Assembly: GCA_034439975.1 (NCBI GenBank)
Contig: JAWXBK010000020.1
Location: 12,485-76,484 of the forward strand
Direction of reading: 5' to 3'
Source: JAWXBK01 sp034439975
Lineage (GTDB): Bacteria; Pseudomonadota; Alphaproteobacteria; Dongiales; Dongiaceae
Length of the DNA stretch: 64,000 nucleotides
The stretch's first letter is position 1. Every line of letters starts with the position of its first letter. Below the pieces are notes generated by a model. The model ran no database searches and was not told the origin of the DNA. It was given only the letters and a program-made list of their open reading frames with translations. Made by a program: the position numbers and the translations under genes. Shown here in pieces: positions 35,602 to 44,945 of the stretch.

Positions 35602-37188
35602 ATGCGCGATTTCCAGCAGCCCGGCCGCTCGGCCGCGATCGCCACCGGCGGCATGGCGGCAAGTTCGCACCCGCTGGCGACGCTGGCCGCCATCGAGGTA
35701 CTGCGCGGCGGCGGCAACGCGATCGATGCCGCGGTCGCGGCCGGCGCGATGCTCGCCGTCGTCGAGCCGCATATGACGGGGATCGGCGGCGACTGTTTCG
35801 TGCTCTATGCGCCGCGCGGTGGCGACAAGGTGATCGCGATGAACGGCTCGGGCCGCGCGCCCGCCGGCCTCACACTCGAGCGCGTGCTCGCCGACGAGCC
35901 GGACGGCATCGGCCGCTACAGCCCGCATTCGGTCAGCGTGCCCGGCGCGATCGACGCCTGGGCGCGGCTGGTCACCGATCACGGCACGAAAGAACTCGGC
36001 GCCCTGCTGCACCCGGCGATCGAGGCGGCGGAGAACGGTTATCCGATTCTCGGTCGCGTCGCGTCCGACTGGGCGACGGAAACCGAGCGGCTTGCGGCCG
36101 ACACGGAAACGGCGCGCGTGTTCCTGCCGGACGGCACCGCACCGGCAGAGGGCGACATCCATCGCCAGCCGCAGCTTGCCGCAACCTTGCGCCGCGTGGC
36201 GAAAGAGGGTCGCGCCGGATTCTACGAAGGCGAGACTGCGGACACGATGGCGGCGTTTCTGCGCAGCCACGGCGCCACGCACACAGCCGAAGATTTTGTC
36301 GCCAACACACCCGACTATGTGACGCCGATCCGCACAAACTATTGCGGGGTCGATATCTATCAATGCCCGCCGAACACGCAGGGCATCACCGCGCTCGAGA
36401 TGATGAACATTCTCTCGGGCTACGATCTGGGCAAACTCGATCCGCTGCATCCGGACTGGCTGCATCTCCAGATCGAGGCTGGCCGCCTCGCCTATCGCGA
36501 CCGCGACGGATTTCTGGCCGATCCCGAGAAAGCAAAGCTGCCGATCGAGCATCTGCTCTCGCCCGGTTATGCCGCATCCCTGCGCGCGTTGATCCGGCTC
36601 GACCGTGCGATGACCGATCTGCCGCCGCCCGGCCGCATCGAACCGCATACCGTCTATCTCACGGTTGTCGACAAGGACCGCAACGCCGTCAGCTTCATCA
36701 ATTCGCTGTTCGATCATTTCGGCAGCGGGATTTTCTGCCCGAAGACGGGCGTCATGTTCCAGAACCGCGCCACTCTGTTCTCGGTCGATCCCGATCATCC
36801 GAACTGCGTCGCGCCCGGCAAGCGTCCGTTCCACACCATCATCCCCGGCATGGCGGTGAAGGACGGCCGTACCATCATGTCGTTCGGCGTGATGGGCGGC
36901 CATTACCAGCCCTTCGGCCATGTGCATCTGGTGAGTTCGGTGTTCGGTTTTGGTCTCGACCCGCAGGCGGCACTCGATCTGCCGCGCGTCAGCCATGACG
37001 GGCTGGTGCTCGAGGTGGAGCGCGGCATTCCGGAAGCGGCACGGCGCGCGCTCTCGGCCAAGGGGCATGATGTCGTCGTGACCGACCATCCGCATGGCGG
37101 CGGCCAGGCGATCCGGATCGACTGGGAGCGCGGCACGCTTACTGGCGGTTCCGACCCGCGCAAGGATGGCTGCGCGATCGGTTACTGA
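35602..37188 (+). CDS. Gamma-glutamyltransferase family protein, second copy, no signal peptide
   Basis: A 528-residue Ntn hydrolase of the gamma-glutamyltransferase family: SSHPLATLAAIEVLRGGGNAIDAAVAAGA, EPHMTGIGGDCFVLY, then HTVYLTVVD, whose first Thr is the likely self-cleavage nucleophile, and a C-terminal GGSDPRKDG. It has no signal peptide or lipobox, so it appears cytoplasmic, unlike the copy at 23269. It also has IGGDCF in place of the GGGGF of true GGT, pointing to a family member with another substrate. It starts three bases after the nucleotidase gene. Confidence 0.85.
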   Translation: MRDFQQPGRSAAIATGGMAASSHPLATLAAIEVLRGGGNAIDAAVAAGAMLAVVEPHMTGIGGDCFVLYAPRGGDKVIAMNGSGRAPAGLTLERVLADEPDGIGRYSPHSVSVPGAIDAWARLVTDHGTKELGALLHPAIEAAENGYPILGRVASDWATETERLAADTETARVFLPDGTAPAEGDIHRQPQLAATLRRVAKEGRAGFYEGETADTMAAFLRSHGATHTAEDFVANTPDYVTPIRTNYCGVDIYQCPPNTQGITALEMMNILSGYDLGKLDPLHPDWLHLQIEAGRLAYRDRDGFLADPEKAKLPIEHLLSPGYAASLRALIRLDRAMTDLPPPGRIEPHTVYLTVVDKDRNAVSFINSLFDHFGSGIFCPKTGVMFQNRATLFSVDPDHPNCVAPGKRPFHTIIPGMAVKDGRTIMSFGVMGGHYQPFGHVHLVSSVFGFGLDPQAALDLPRVSHDGLVLEVERGIPEAARRALSAKGHDVVVTDHPHGGGQAIRIDWERGTLTGGSDPRKDGCAIGY

Positions 37189-37297
37189 TCGCTGAAACGG
37201 GCCGCAAGGTCGATACAATGGGCCGAATTGACACTGGCCAGACCCGCTTGCATTGTCGCCCCGCCGCTGTGACGAACAACAAATGGAGATCGCGCCG

Positions 37298-38161
37298 ATG
37301 ACTCTCGGGGCGCTGGAAAAGACCATCGACGAAGCATGGGAAAGCCGCGCTTCGCTCACGCCGACCAGCGCGGGCGACGTGCGCCAGTCCGTCGCCGCCG
37401 CGCTGGATGCGCTCGATGCCGGCAAGGTTCGCGTCGCCGAAAAGATCGGCGGCGAATGGGTCACGCATCAGTGGCTCAAGAAGGCCGTGCTGCTCTCGTT
37501 CCGGCTGACCGATTCGGTGCCGATTCCCGGCGGTGGCGACTATGACGGCTTCGACCGCGGGCCGGCCGGCTGGTACGACAAGGTGCCGTCGAAATTTGCC
37601 GGCTGGGGCGATAATCGTTTTCGCGATGCCGGCTTTCGCGCCGTGCCGGGTTGCATCGTGCGCCATTCAGCCTACATCGCGCCGGGCGTCATCCTGATGC
37701 CGAGCTTCGTCAATGTCGGCGCCTATGTCGACAGCGGCACGATGGTCGATACCTGGGTGACGGTCGGTTCCTGCGCGCAGGTCGGCAAGAATTGCCACAT
37801 CTCGGGCGGCGTCGGCCTCGGCGGCGTCCTCGAACCGATTCAGGCCGGACCGGTCATCATCGAAGACAATTGCTTCATCGGCGCGCGCTCCGAAATCGTC
37901 GAAGGCGTCGTCGTCGGCGAAGGATCGGTCATCGCGATGGGCGTGTTCATTACCGCCTCGACCAAGATCGTCGATCGCGCGACCGGCGAAGTTCATATGG
38001 GTCGCGTGCCGCCTTATTCCGTCGTCGTCTCCGGCGCGATGCCCGGCAAGAATTTGCCGGACGGCTCGCCGGGCCCGTCGCTTTATTGTGCCGTCATTGT
38101 CAAACGTGTCGACGAGAAGACCCGCGCCAAGACCTCGATCAACGAATTGCTGCGGGACTGA
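37298..38161 (+). CDS. dapD: Tetrahydrodipicolinate N-succinyltransferase
   Basis: A 287-residue hexapeptide-repeat acyltransferase of the lysine/diaminopimelate pathway. An alpha-helical N-terminal domain precedes the left-handed beta-helix (VNVGAYVDSGTMVDTWVTVG, NCHISGGVGLGGVLEP, CFIGARSEIVEG). I chose ATG 37298 because GGAG lies nine bases before it; ATG 37283 is also in frame but lacks a site. dapE follows after four bases. Confidence 0.94.
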   Translation: MTLGALEKTIDEAWESRASLTPTSAGDVRQSVAAALDALDAGKVRVAEKIGGEWVTHQWLKKAVLLSFRLTDSVPIPGGGDYDGFDRGPAGWYDKVPSKFAGWGDNRFRDAGFRAVPGCIVRHSAYIAPGVILMPSFVNVGAYVDSGTMVDTWVTVGSCAQVGKNCHISGGVGLGGVLEPIQAGPVIIEDNCFIGARSEIVEGVVVGEGSVIAMGVFITASTKIVDRATGEVHMGRVPPYSVVVSGAMPGKNLPDGSPGPSLYCAVIVKRVDEKTRAKTSINELLRD

Positions 38162-38165
38162 TGTC

Positions 38166-39356
38166 ATGGCCCGCGCCGCCATCGACCCGGTTGCGCTGGC
38201 CAGCGATCTGATCCGCTGCCCGAGCGTAACGCCGAAGGAAGGCGGCGCACTCGGCGTTCTAGAGCAGGCGCTAGAACCGCTCGGCTTCCACTGCCGGCGC
38301 ATGCCGTTCGAAAGCGAGGACAGCCCGCGGGTCGATAATCTCTTCGCGGTGCGCGGCTCGGCCAACGGGCGCCATCTCTGCTTCGCCGGCCATACCGACG
38401 TCGTGCCGCCCGGCGCAACCGCCGACTGGCGACAGGATCCCTTCCAGCCGACGATTGCCGACGACCAGCTCTGGGGCCGCGGCGCCGCCGACATGAAGGG
38501 CGCCATTGCCTGTTTCGCCGCGGCCGCATCGCGTTTTCTCGCGCGCCAGAGCGATTCGTTCGTCGGCCGGATCAGCTTTCTCATCACCGGCGACGAGGAA
38601 GGCCCCTCGGTCAACGGCACCAGACGCATGCTGGAAACGCTGGACGCCGAAGGCGAACGGTTCGATGCCTGCGTCGTCGGCGAGCCGACCAATCCCGAAC
38701 GGATCGGCGAGATGATCAAGATCGGCCGGCGCGGTTCGCTGACCGGCTATCTGACCGTGCATGGCGTGCAGGGCCATTCCGCCTATCCGCATCGCGCCGA
38801 CAACCCCGTCCATCGTCTGCTGCTCATGCTGGCGCGCGCCATCGAAACGCCGCTCGATACCGGCTCCGATCATTTCGAGGCTTCGACCTTCCAGATCTCG
38901 ACCGTCGACGTCGGTAATCCGGCGAGCAACGTGATCCCGGCCGCGGCGCGCGCGACCTTCAATATCCGGTTCAACGATCGTCACACGCGCGCTGGCCTCG
39001 AGAAGCATCTGCGCGCGTTGTTCGACAAAGAGGGCCCGCGCTACGAGATCAAGTTTGCCGGCCAGGGCGAAGCGTTCCTGACGCCGCCGGGCGAATTCTC
39101 CGCGATGCTGACCGATGCGGTGCGCACGGTGACCGGGATCGAGCCGCAGCTCTCAACGACCGGCGGCACATCCGATGCCCGGTTCATCAAGGATTATTGC
39201 CCGGTCGCCGAGTTCGGCATGACCGGCCAGACCATGCATCAGGTCGACGAGCGCGTGTCGCTGGCCGATCTTGCCGCGCTGACGCAGATCTACGAGACGC
39301 TGCTCGACCGGTTCTTCGCAGCTTTGGTGCCCGGCACGTCGCCGCCGCGATGCTGA
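38166..39356 (+). CDS. dapE: Succinyl-diaminopimelate desuccinylase
   Basis: A 396-residue metallopeptidase of the M20 family. GHTDVVPPG and GRGAADMKG provide metal ligands, TGDEEG holds the catalytic Glu, and SVTPKEGG, GRRGSLTG and STTGGTSDARF are DapE-specific blocks. It hydrolyses N-succinyl-LL-diaminopimelate. It lies four bases after dapD and overlaps the next gene by seven bases. Confidence 0.95.
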   Translation: MARAAIDPVALASDLIRCPSVTPKEGGALGVLEQALEPLGFHCRRMPFESEDSPRVDNLFAVRGSANGRHLCFAGHTDVVPPGATADWRQDPFQPTIADDQLWGRGAADMKGAIACFAAAASRFLARQSDSFVGRISFLITGDEEGPSVNGTRRMLETLDAEGERFDACVVGEPTNPERIGEMIKIGRRGSLTGYLTVHGVQGHSAYPHRADNPVHRLLLMLARAIETPLDTGSDHFEASTFQISTVDVGNPASNVIPAAARATFNIRFNDRHTRAGLEKHLRALFDKEGPRYEIKFAGQGEAFLTPPGEFSAMLTDAVRTVTGIEPQLSTTGGTSDARFIKDYCPVAEFGMTGQTMHQVDERVSLADLAALTQIYETLLDRFFAALVPGTSPPRC

Positions 39357-39916
39357 CCGGCTCGGAGATCGTTCGCTCCGTCTATGGCATGTGGCGCCTG
39401 GCGCGCCTCGACACGATCGGCCTGCAATGGCTCGATCGCTCGCCGGACGGTTTCTGGCGTTCGTTCCGGCTCGCGATCCTGCTGCTGCCGGCCTTCGCAC
39501 TGCATGTCTATTACGATCTGTCGGGCAGCACGATTACCGCCTCATTGCCGCGTATCGTGGCGATCGAGGGCATCTACTACATCGTCGCCTGGACCGCGTT
39601 CCCGGTGCTCGTTCATCCGATCGCCGCGGCACTCGGCCGCGAGGAACGCTATATCGGTTATATCGTCGCGCTCAACTGGTCGCAGGTGATCCAGTATGGC
39701 GTGCTGCTTCCGGTCGAAACGCTGCTCTTTTTCGGCAATGGCGGCGGTGTCGGCATGTTTCTCGGTGTGCTGGTCTTCTTCGCGCTGAGTTTTTATCTCT
39801 GGTTCATCGCCAAGACGGCGCTCGACATTCCCGGCACCACGGCCGCTGGCCTGGTCGTGCTCGATATCCTGATTTCGCAGGTAAACTACCTGGCCGCGCG
39901 CACGATGCTCGGTTGA
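39350..39916 (+). CDS. Conserved membrane protein of unknown function
   Basis: A 188-residue protein with about five hydrophobic segments after an N-terminal soluble part (VRSVYGMWRLARLDTIGLQWLDRS). I recognise no catalytic motif; the layout recalls small Yip1-type membrane proteins. It overlaps dapE by seven bases, so it is probably translated from the same message. Its stop codon lies inside the first unit of the tandem repeat that follows. The ATG at 39350 has a weak ribosome-binding site, consistent with coupling to dapE. Confidence 0.75.
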   Translation: MLTGSEIVRSVYGMWRLARLDTIGLQWLDRSPDGFWRSFRLAILLLPAFALHVYYDLSGSTITASLPRIVAIEGIYYIVAWTAFPVLVHPIAAALGREERYIGYIVALNWSQVIQYGVLLPVETLLFFGNGGGVGMFLGVLVFFALSFYLWFIAKTALDIPGTTAAGLVVLDILISQVNYLAARTMLG

Positions 39917-39976
39917 CGGGCGCTCGGTTGACGGGCGCTCGGTTGACGGGCGCTCGGTTGACGGGCGCTCGGTTGA
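39907..39976. repeat. 15-base tandem repeat at a gene end
   Basis: The unit GCTCGGTTGACGGGC is repeated four times without error (39907-39966) and followed by a partial fifth copy. The first unit contains the stop codon of the membrane protein gene. The array fills the gap between that gene and the convergent truA, which ends at 39984. Confidence 0.95.
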
Positions 39977-39983
39977 GCACCGC

Positions 39984-40721
39984 TCAGTAATCGACCCGGA
40001 CGAGATAGAGACCATCGGACGGCGCGGTCGGCCCGGCCTTCGCGCGATCGCGCGCCTCGAGAGCCCGCGTCACATCGCTCGCATCCCATTTGCCGTCGCC
40101 GACCAGCCGCAGCGTGCCGACGAGATTGCGCACCTGATGATGCAGGAAAGAACGCGCCTCGGCCGCGACGACGATCTCCTCGCCGGCGCGCGTCACCGTC
40201 AGCCGGTCCAGCGTCTTGACCGGCGACGCGGCCTGGCAGATCGAGGAACGGAACGACGTGAAATCGTGATGGCCGACCAGACGCTGTGCCGCATCGTGCA
40301 TGGCGCCGGCATCGAGCGGATGAACGAGATGCCAGGCACGACCGTGATCGAGCGCCAGCGGCGCGCGGCGATTGACGATGCGATAGCGGTAGGCGCGCCC
40401 GATCGCAGAAAATCGGGCGTGGAAATCTGCGTCGACCGATTCGACCGTGAGCACCGCAATCGGCAGCGGCTTCAGGTGAAAGTTCAGTGCATCGCGGACC
40501 GTTGCGCCGGTCGCCTCGCGCGCGATATCGACATGCGCGACCTGACCGGTCGCATGGACGCCGGCATCGGTGCGGCCGGCACCGAAAGTAACGACGCGCT
40601 CGCCGCAGAACGCATGGATCGCATCTTCGAGCGCCGCCTGTATGGATGGACCATTGTCCTGCCGCTGCCAGCCGACGAACGGTCCGCCGTCATATTCGAG
40701 CGTGAGCTTCCAGCGCGTCAT
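39984..40721 (-). CDS. truA: tRNA pseudouridine(38-40) synthase
   Basis: A 245-residue pseudouridine synthase. The catalytic Asp52 lies in GRTDAGVHA, with YDGGPFVGWQRQ at the N terminus and HHQVRNLVGTL near the C terminus. It modifies the anticodon stem-loop of several tRNAs. It overlaps fmt by four bases and is the last gene of the def-fmt-truA operon. Confidence 0.95.
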   Translation of the reverse strand: MTRWKLTLEYDGGPFVGWQRQDNGPSIQAALEDAIHAFCGERVVTFGAGRTDAGVHATGQVAHVDIAREATGATVRDALNFHLKPLPIAVLTVESVDADFHARFSAIGRAYRYRIVNRRAPLALDHGRAWHLVHPLDAGAMHDAAQRLVGHHDFTSFRSSICQAASPVKTLDRLTVTRAGEEIVVAAEARSFLHHQVRNLVGTLRLVGDGKWDASDVTRALEARDRAKAGPTAPSDGLYLVRVDY

Positions 40722-41650
40722 GCGAGATGCACCGGCGCCACGAGCCGCAGCCCGTTGGCGAATTCGGCGGCGCCCATCGGACGACCGCCGGCGCGCTGCA
40801 ATTCGAGCAGAGCGAGCGTTTCACCGTCACCGCAGCGCACGGTCAAATCGGGCAGCATGGTCCCGACCGGGCCTTTGATTTCGCCGGGGCGGCATTCGGC
40901 GCGCAGCACGCGCACGCGTCTTCCCTCCCAGTCGAACCAGGCGCCGGGCGCCGGGCTGAAGGCGCGCACCTGACGTTCGAGCATCGACGCCGGCTGCGTC
41001 CAGTCGAGTCTGGTTTCGGCGCGCCGGATCTTCGGCGCATAACTGGCGCCGGTTTCCGGCTGCGGCGTTTCTTTCAGCGTGCCGGCGACGATGCCCGCCA
41101 ATGCTTCGACGATCATCGCCGCACCGAGCGCCGCGAGCCGGTCATGCAAGGCGCCGGCATTGTCGTCGGGCTCGATCGGAACGGCGCGCTTGAGCAGCAT
41201 CGGACCGGTATCGAGCCCCTCGTTCATGCGCATGATCGTGACGCCGGTCTCGCGATCGCCGGCAAGGATCGCGCGCTGGATGGGGGCCGCACCGCGCCAG
41301 CGCGGCAACAACGAGGCATGGATGTTGAGGCATCCCAATCTCGGAGCCTCGAGAAACGGGATCGGCAGGATCAGCCCATACGCGACGACGATCGCCGCAT
41401 CGAGCGCGAGGGCGCGGAAGGCGTCGATCTCGCCGGGGTCGCGCAGCCAGGTCGGATGTCGTACCGCGAGCGTTTGTTCGGCGGCGGCGCGGGCGACCGC
41501 CGACGGCCGCTCCTTCTGGCCGCGCTCGGCCGGGCGCGGCGGCTGGGTATAGACGGCGGCGATCTCGTGCCCGGCCGCGCGCAGCGCCGCGAGCGCCGGC
41601 AGCGCGAAATCGGGCGTGGCCATGAAGGCGAGGCGTAGGGGCGACGTCAT
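40718..41650 (-). CDS. fmt: Methionyl-tRNA formyltransferase
   Basis: A 310-residue enzyme that formylates initiator Met-tRNA using 10-formyltetrahydrofolate. LAFMATPDFALPAL begins the Rossmann domain, NIHASLLPRWRGAAPIQRAI is the formyl-transfer signature with its Asn and His, and GVTIMRMNEGLDTGPM follows. The C-terminal tRNA-binding domain is present. It is 75 bases downstream of def and overlaps truA. Confidence 0.95.
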   Translation of the reverse strand: MTSPLRLAFMATPDFALPALAALRAAGHEIAAVYTQPPRPAERGQKERPSAVARAAAEQTLAVRHPTWLRDPGEIDAFRALALDAAIVVAYGLILPIPFLEAPRLGCLNIHASLLPRWRGAAPIQRAILAGDRETGVTIMRMNEGLDTGPMLLKRAVPIEPDDNAGALHDRLAALGAAMIVEALAGIVAGTLKETPQPETGASYAPKIRRAETRLDWTQPASMLERQVRAFSPAPGAWFDWEGRRVRVLRAECRPGEIKGPVGTMLPDLTVRCGDGETLALLELQRAGGRPMGAAEFANGLRLVAPVHLA

Positions 41651-41725
41651 GAGCCCGTTGTAGCGGCCGGGCCCAAGTCCGGCCAGAGCCGGCGGGGTAT
41701 GCGCGAATCGCGCGGCTTCGGCGCG

Positions 41726-42277
41726 CTAGAGGCGCAGCAGGGCGTCTTCCGACTTCGCCGGCGCGCCCTCTTCCTTCTTCGTCTTGATCAGCTTGCGCAG
41801 GATCATATTGCGCTTGAGCGCCGAGATATGATCGATGAACAGAATACCGTCGAGATGATCCATCTCATGCTGGATGCAGGTCGCCAGCAGCCCGTCGGCC
41901 GCAAGTTCGCGCAGCTCGTCGTTCTCGTCGATGTAGCGCACCCGGATCGCGGCGGGTCGAGCCACGTCGGCGTAGTGCTCCGGCACCGAAAGGCAGCCCT
42001 CGTTGTAGCTGGCATCCTCGTCGGCAACCCAGACCAGTTCCGGATTGGCCATGCGCAAAGGCTGCGGTTCGCCCTCTTCGCCCGACACCATGTCGAGCAC
42101 GATGACGCGCTTCAGGACGCCGACCTGCGGCGCCGCCAGCCCGATGCCGGGCGCCGCATACATGGTCTCCAGCATGTCGTCCATAAGCTGGCGCGTCTCC
42201 GCATCGACCCGCTCGACGGGCTTTGCCTTGCGTTTGAGGCGCGGATCGGGCGCGACGATGATCGGAAGAAGGGCCAT
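41726..42277 (-). CDS. def: Peptide deformylase
   Basis: A 183-residue metalloenzyme that removes the N-formyl group from nascent proteins. All three motifs are intact: GIGLAAPQVG (44-53), EGCLSVP with metal ligand Cys95, and QHEMDHLDG with His137, Glu138 and His141. It is the first gene of the operon with fmt and truA. Confidence 0.96.
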   Translation of the reverse strand: MALLPIIVAPDPRLKRKAKPVERVDAETRQLMDDMLETMYAAPGIGLAAPQVGVLKRVIVLDMVSGEEGEPQPLRMANPELVWVADEDASYNEGCLSVPEHYADVARPAAIRVRYIDENDELRELAADGLLATCIQHEMDHLDGILFIDHISALKRNMILRKLIKTKKEEGAPAKSEDALLRL

Positions 42278-42360
42278 GACGGCCCTAGGTATGGGCGGCC
42301 GCGAGCGCCGTCAAGCGGCGCGATTTCCGCCTCATACCCCCCATGCTAGGGTTGCAGGGA

Positions 42361-43437
42361 ATGGACGAATCAACCGTTGTTCTTCTGGGCCTCATGGCCG
42401 TAGTGGCGATCGTCGCGATCGTCGCCGGCCTCCTGCTGGCGCGCCGCCATGCCGGCGGCGGCGAGGCGATCGCCCGGCTCGAGGGCCAGCTTTCCCAGCT
42501 TGGCCAGGACAATGCCGAACTGCGGCGCAATCTCGACGCCGGCCTTGCGGGCATGAGCACGCGCATCGGCGAAACGCTGCACCAGCAGAGCGAGCGGACG
42601 CATGTGTCGCTGACCGGGCTGATGGCACGGCTTGCCGTCATCGATCAGGCGCAGGCGAACATCAAGGAATTGTCGGGCCATGTCGTCGGCCTGCAGGACG
42701 TCCTCTCGAACAAGCAGGCGCGCGGTGCGTTCGGCGAATCGCAGCTTGCGAGCATTGTCACCGATATACTGCCGGCCGGAACCTACAAGCTGCAGGAAAC
42801 TCTTGGGAACGGCACACGCGTTGACTGCCTGATAATGCTACCAAATCCGCCCGGACCCATAGCGATCGACGCCAAGTTTCCCCTCGAAGGGTTCCGCCAG
42901 TTGATGGCGGCGGAAGACGAAGCAGGCCGCGCCCTCGCCACCAAGGTGTTTTCAGCAGCGGTACGCAAGCATGTCGTCGATATCGCAGAGAAGTACATCA
43001 TCCCGGGGGAGACCGGCGATTGGGCGTTGCTCTTCCTGCCGAGCGAACGCATTCATGCCGAGTTGCATTCCGGCTTTGGCAATCTTATCGAAGAGGCGCA
43101 GCGTCGACGGGTCGCCATCGTTTCGCCGGCCACCATGATGACGGTGGTACAGACGGTGCGGGCAATCTTTATCGACGTAAAGATGCGCGAGAAAACCGCA
43201 GAGATTCAGAAGCAAATCGTCGAAATAGCCAAAGATGTACGTCGGCTCGACGACCGGGCCGGGAAACTCCAGCGCCACTTCGATATGGCGGTGCGGGACG
43301 TGGAAGAGATCCGGACCTCGACGGGAAAGATCGCCGCCCGATCCGAGCGAATCAATGCGGGCGACGTAACAGAAATGGCCGATCTGATGGAAAGTGGGTC
43401 CGCGGGATCACTGGCCGCACCATCAGGCAAAGGCTGA
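42361..43437 (+). CDS. rmuC: DNA recombination protein RmuC
   Basis: A 358-residue protein with one N-terminal membrane helix, a coiled-coil stretch (residues of about 35-110) and the RmuC nuclease-like domain (RGAFGESQLASIV, IAIDAKFPLEGF, ETGDWALLFLPSERIHAE). RmuC restrains rearrangements at inverted repeats. I chose ATG 42361 because an AGGG site precedes it; ATG 42343 is also in frame. The protein is slightly shorter than E. coli RmuC. Confidence 0.9.
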   Translation: MDESTVVLLGLMAVVAIVAIVAGLLLARRHAGGGEAIARLEGQLSQLGQDNAELRRNLDAGLAGMSTRIGETLHQQSERTHVSLTGLMARLAVIDQAQANIKELSGHVVGLQDVLSNKQARGAFGESQLASIVTDILPAGTYKLQETLGNGTRVDCLIMLPNPPGPIAIDAKFPLEGFRQLMAAEDEAGRALATKVFSAAVRKHVVDIAEKYIIPGETGDWALLFLPSERIHAELHSGFGNLIEEAQRRRVAIVSPATMMTVVQTVRAIFIDVKMREKTAEIQKQIVEIAKDVRRLDDRAGKLQRHFDMAVRDVEEIRTSTGKIAARSERINAGDVTEMADLMESGSAGSLAAPSGKG

Positions 43438-43464
43438 ACCAACCCGCTTCAGGGAGCAACGAGG

Positions 43465-44448
43465 ATGGATACATTCATTTCAGGCAGCGCGATTTTCGTC
43501 ATCGCGCTGGTTATCTTTGCCCTCATTATCGTGTTCGCCGGCGTCAAGTCGGTACCGCAGGGCTCGGAATGGACGGTCGAGCGGTTCGGCCGTTACACCC
43601 GTTCGCTGCGGCCGGGCCTCAATCTCATCGTGCCGATCGTCGACCGGATCGGGCAGAAGCTCAACATGATGGAGAACGTGCTCGACGTGCCGACACAGGA
43701 GGTGATTACGCGCGACAACGCGATGGTCGCGGTTGACGGCGTGGTATTCTACCAGATCCTGGATGCCGCAAAGGCGGCCTACGAGGTGCGCCAGCGCGAA
43801 CTGGCGACGCTCAATCTTACGATGACCAACATCCGGACGGTGATGGGTTCGATGGATCTCGACGAGCTGCTCTCGCAGCGCGACCGGATCAACGCCCAGC
43901 TTCTGCACGTGGTGGATGAGGCGACGCAGCCCTGGGGCGTCAAGGTGACCCGCATCGAAATCCGCGACATCTCGCCGCCGCGCGACCTGGTTGATTCGAT
44001 GGCGCGCCAGATGAAGGCCGAGCGTGACAAGCGGGCGAATATTCTCGAGGCCGAGGGCTTCCGACAGGCGCAGATCCTGAAGGCGGAAGGCCTGAAGCAG
44101 TCGGCCATTCTCGAAGCCGAGGGACGGCGCGAAGCGGCCGTCCGCGACGCCGAGGCGCGCGAACGCGAGGCCGAGGCCGAAGCAAAAGCGACCACGATGG
44201 TCTCGGAGGCGATCGCCAAGGGCGATATCCAGGCGATCAATTATTTCGTGGCGCAGCGTTATGTCGAGGCACTGAAGGGCATGGCGGATTCGCATAACAG
44301 CAAGGTGATCTTCATGCCGCTCGAAGCAGCCAGCGTGATCGGCGCGATCGGCGGGATCGCCGAACTGGCGAAACAGTCGATGGAGAAGCAGCGCAGCAGC
44401 GCGCCCTGGGGCAACCGGCCCGCGGGTAGCGAGGAGAACCGGTCGTGA
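43465..44448 (+). CDS. Band 7/SPFH membrane protein (QmcA-like)
   Basis: A 327-residue protein with an N-terminal helix, an SPFH domain (VPQGSEWTVERFGRY, RPGLNLIVPIVDRIG, MVAVDGVVFYQI) and a long charged helix rich in Ala, Glu and Arg (about 185-260) typical of stomatin-like oligomers. Such proteins form large assemblies that organise membrane domains and proteases. It overlaps the NfeD-type gene by four bases (GTGA), the usual SPFH-NfeD pairing. Confidence 0.9.
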   Translation: MDTFISGSAIFVIALVIFALIIVFAGVKSVPQGSEWTVERFGRYTRSLRPGLNLIVPIVDRIGQKLNMMENVLDVPTQEVITRDNAMVAVDGVVFYQILDAAKAAYEVRQRELATLNLTMTNIRTVMGSMDLDELLSQRDRINAQLLHVVDEATQPWGVKVTRIEIRDISPPRDLVDSMARQMKAERDKRANILEAEGFRQAQILKAEGLKQSAILEAEGRREAAVRDAEAREREAEAEAKATTMVSEAIAKGDIQAINYFVAQRYVEALKGMADSHNSKVIFMPLEAASVIGAIGGIAELAKQSMEKQRSSAPWGNRPAGSEENRS

Positions 44449-44897
44449 TCGCCTTCTTTGAAAGCATGGCCTTCTGGCATTGGTTCGTTCTCGGCGTCGC
44501 TTTGGCGGGGATCGAGATCCTCGTGCCAGGCTCGTTCCTGCTCTGGCTCGGCATCGCCGCCGGCATCGTCGGGATCGTCGTGCTGGTGTTCCCGGAGATC
44601 GGCTGGGAATGGCAGATGGTGCTGTTCGCGCTGCTCTCGGTTGTCAGCGTACTGGTCGGGCGTGCCGTGATGAAACGTATGGCAGCACCGGAAGGCGAGA
44701 CGACCCTCAACCGCCGCGGCGAACAGTTCGTCGGCCGCGTTTTCGTGTTGGCCGAGCCGATCGCGAACGGGCGCGGCGCGATCCATGCCGGCGACAGTCT
44801 GTGGCGGGTGAGTGGGGCCGACCGGCCGGCCGGCGCGCGGGTCCGCGTCATCGGCACCGACGGCACGTTGCTTAACGTCGAACCGGTCAACGAATAA
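44445..44897 (+). CDS. NfeD-like membrane protein
   Basis: A 150-residue protein with three N-terminal hydrophobic helices and a C-terminal OB-fold of about 70 residues (NRRGEQFVGRVFVLAEPI, DSLWRVSGADRPAGARVRV). This is the short NfeD type that partners SPFH proteins. It starts at GTG within the stop of the upstream Band 7 gene, so the two are translated together. Confidence 0.88.
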   Translation: MIAFFESMAFWHWFVLGVALAGIEILVPGSFLLWLGIAAGIVGIVVLVFPEIGWEWQMVLFALLSVVSVLVGRAVMKRMAAPEGETTLNRRGEQFVGRVFVLAEPIANGRGAIHAGDSLWRVSGADRPAGARVRVIGTDGTLLNVEPVNE

Positions 44898-44911
44898 CCC
44901 GGATGGAAGCG

Positions 44912-44939
44912 GCCCGGCGCCGGTGATGCGGCGCCGGGC
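44912..44939. terminator. Hairpin between convergent genes
   Basis: GCCCGGCGCC pairs perfectly with GGCGCCGGGC around an 8-base loop, between the NfeD-type gene and the DUF4139 gene that end toward each other. No T-run follows on either strand, so it may act as a bidirectional block or need Rho. Confidence 0.55.
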
Positions 44940-44945
44940 GCGCGA

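Noticed and set aside
39907..39976. CRISPR array
   Set aside because: The units are contiguous with no spacers, and no cas gene is present.
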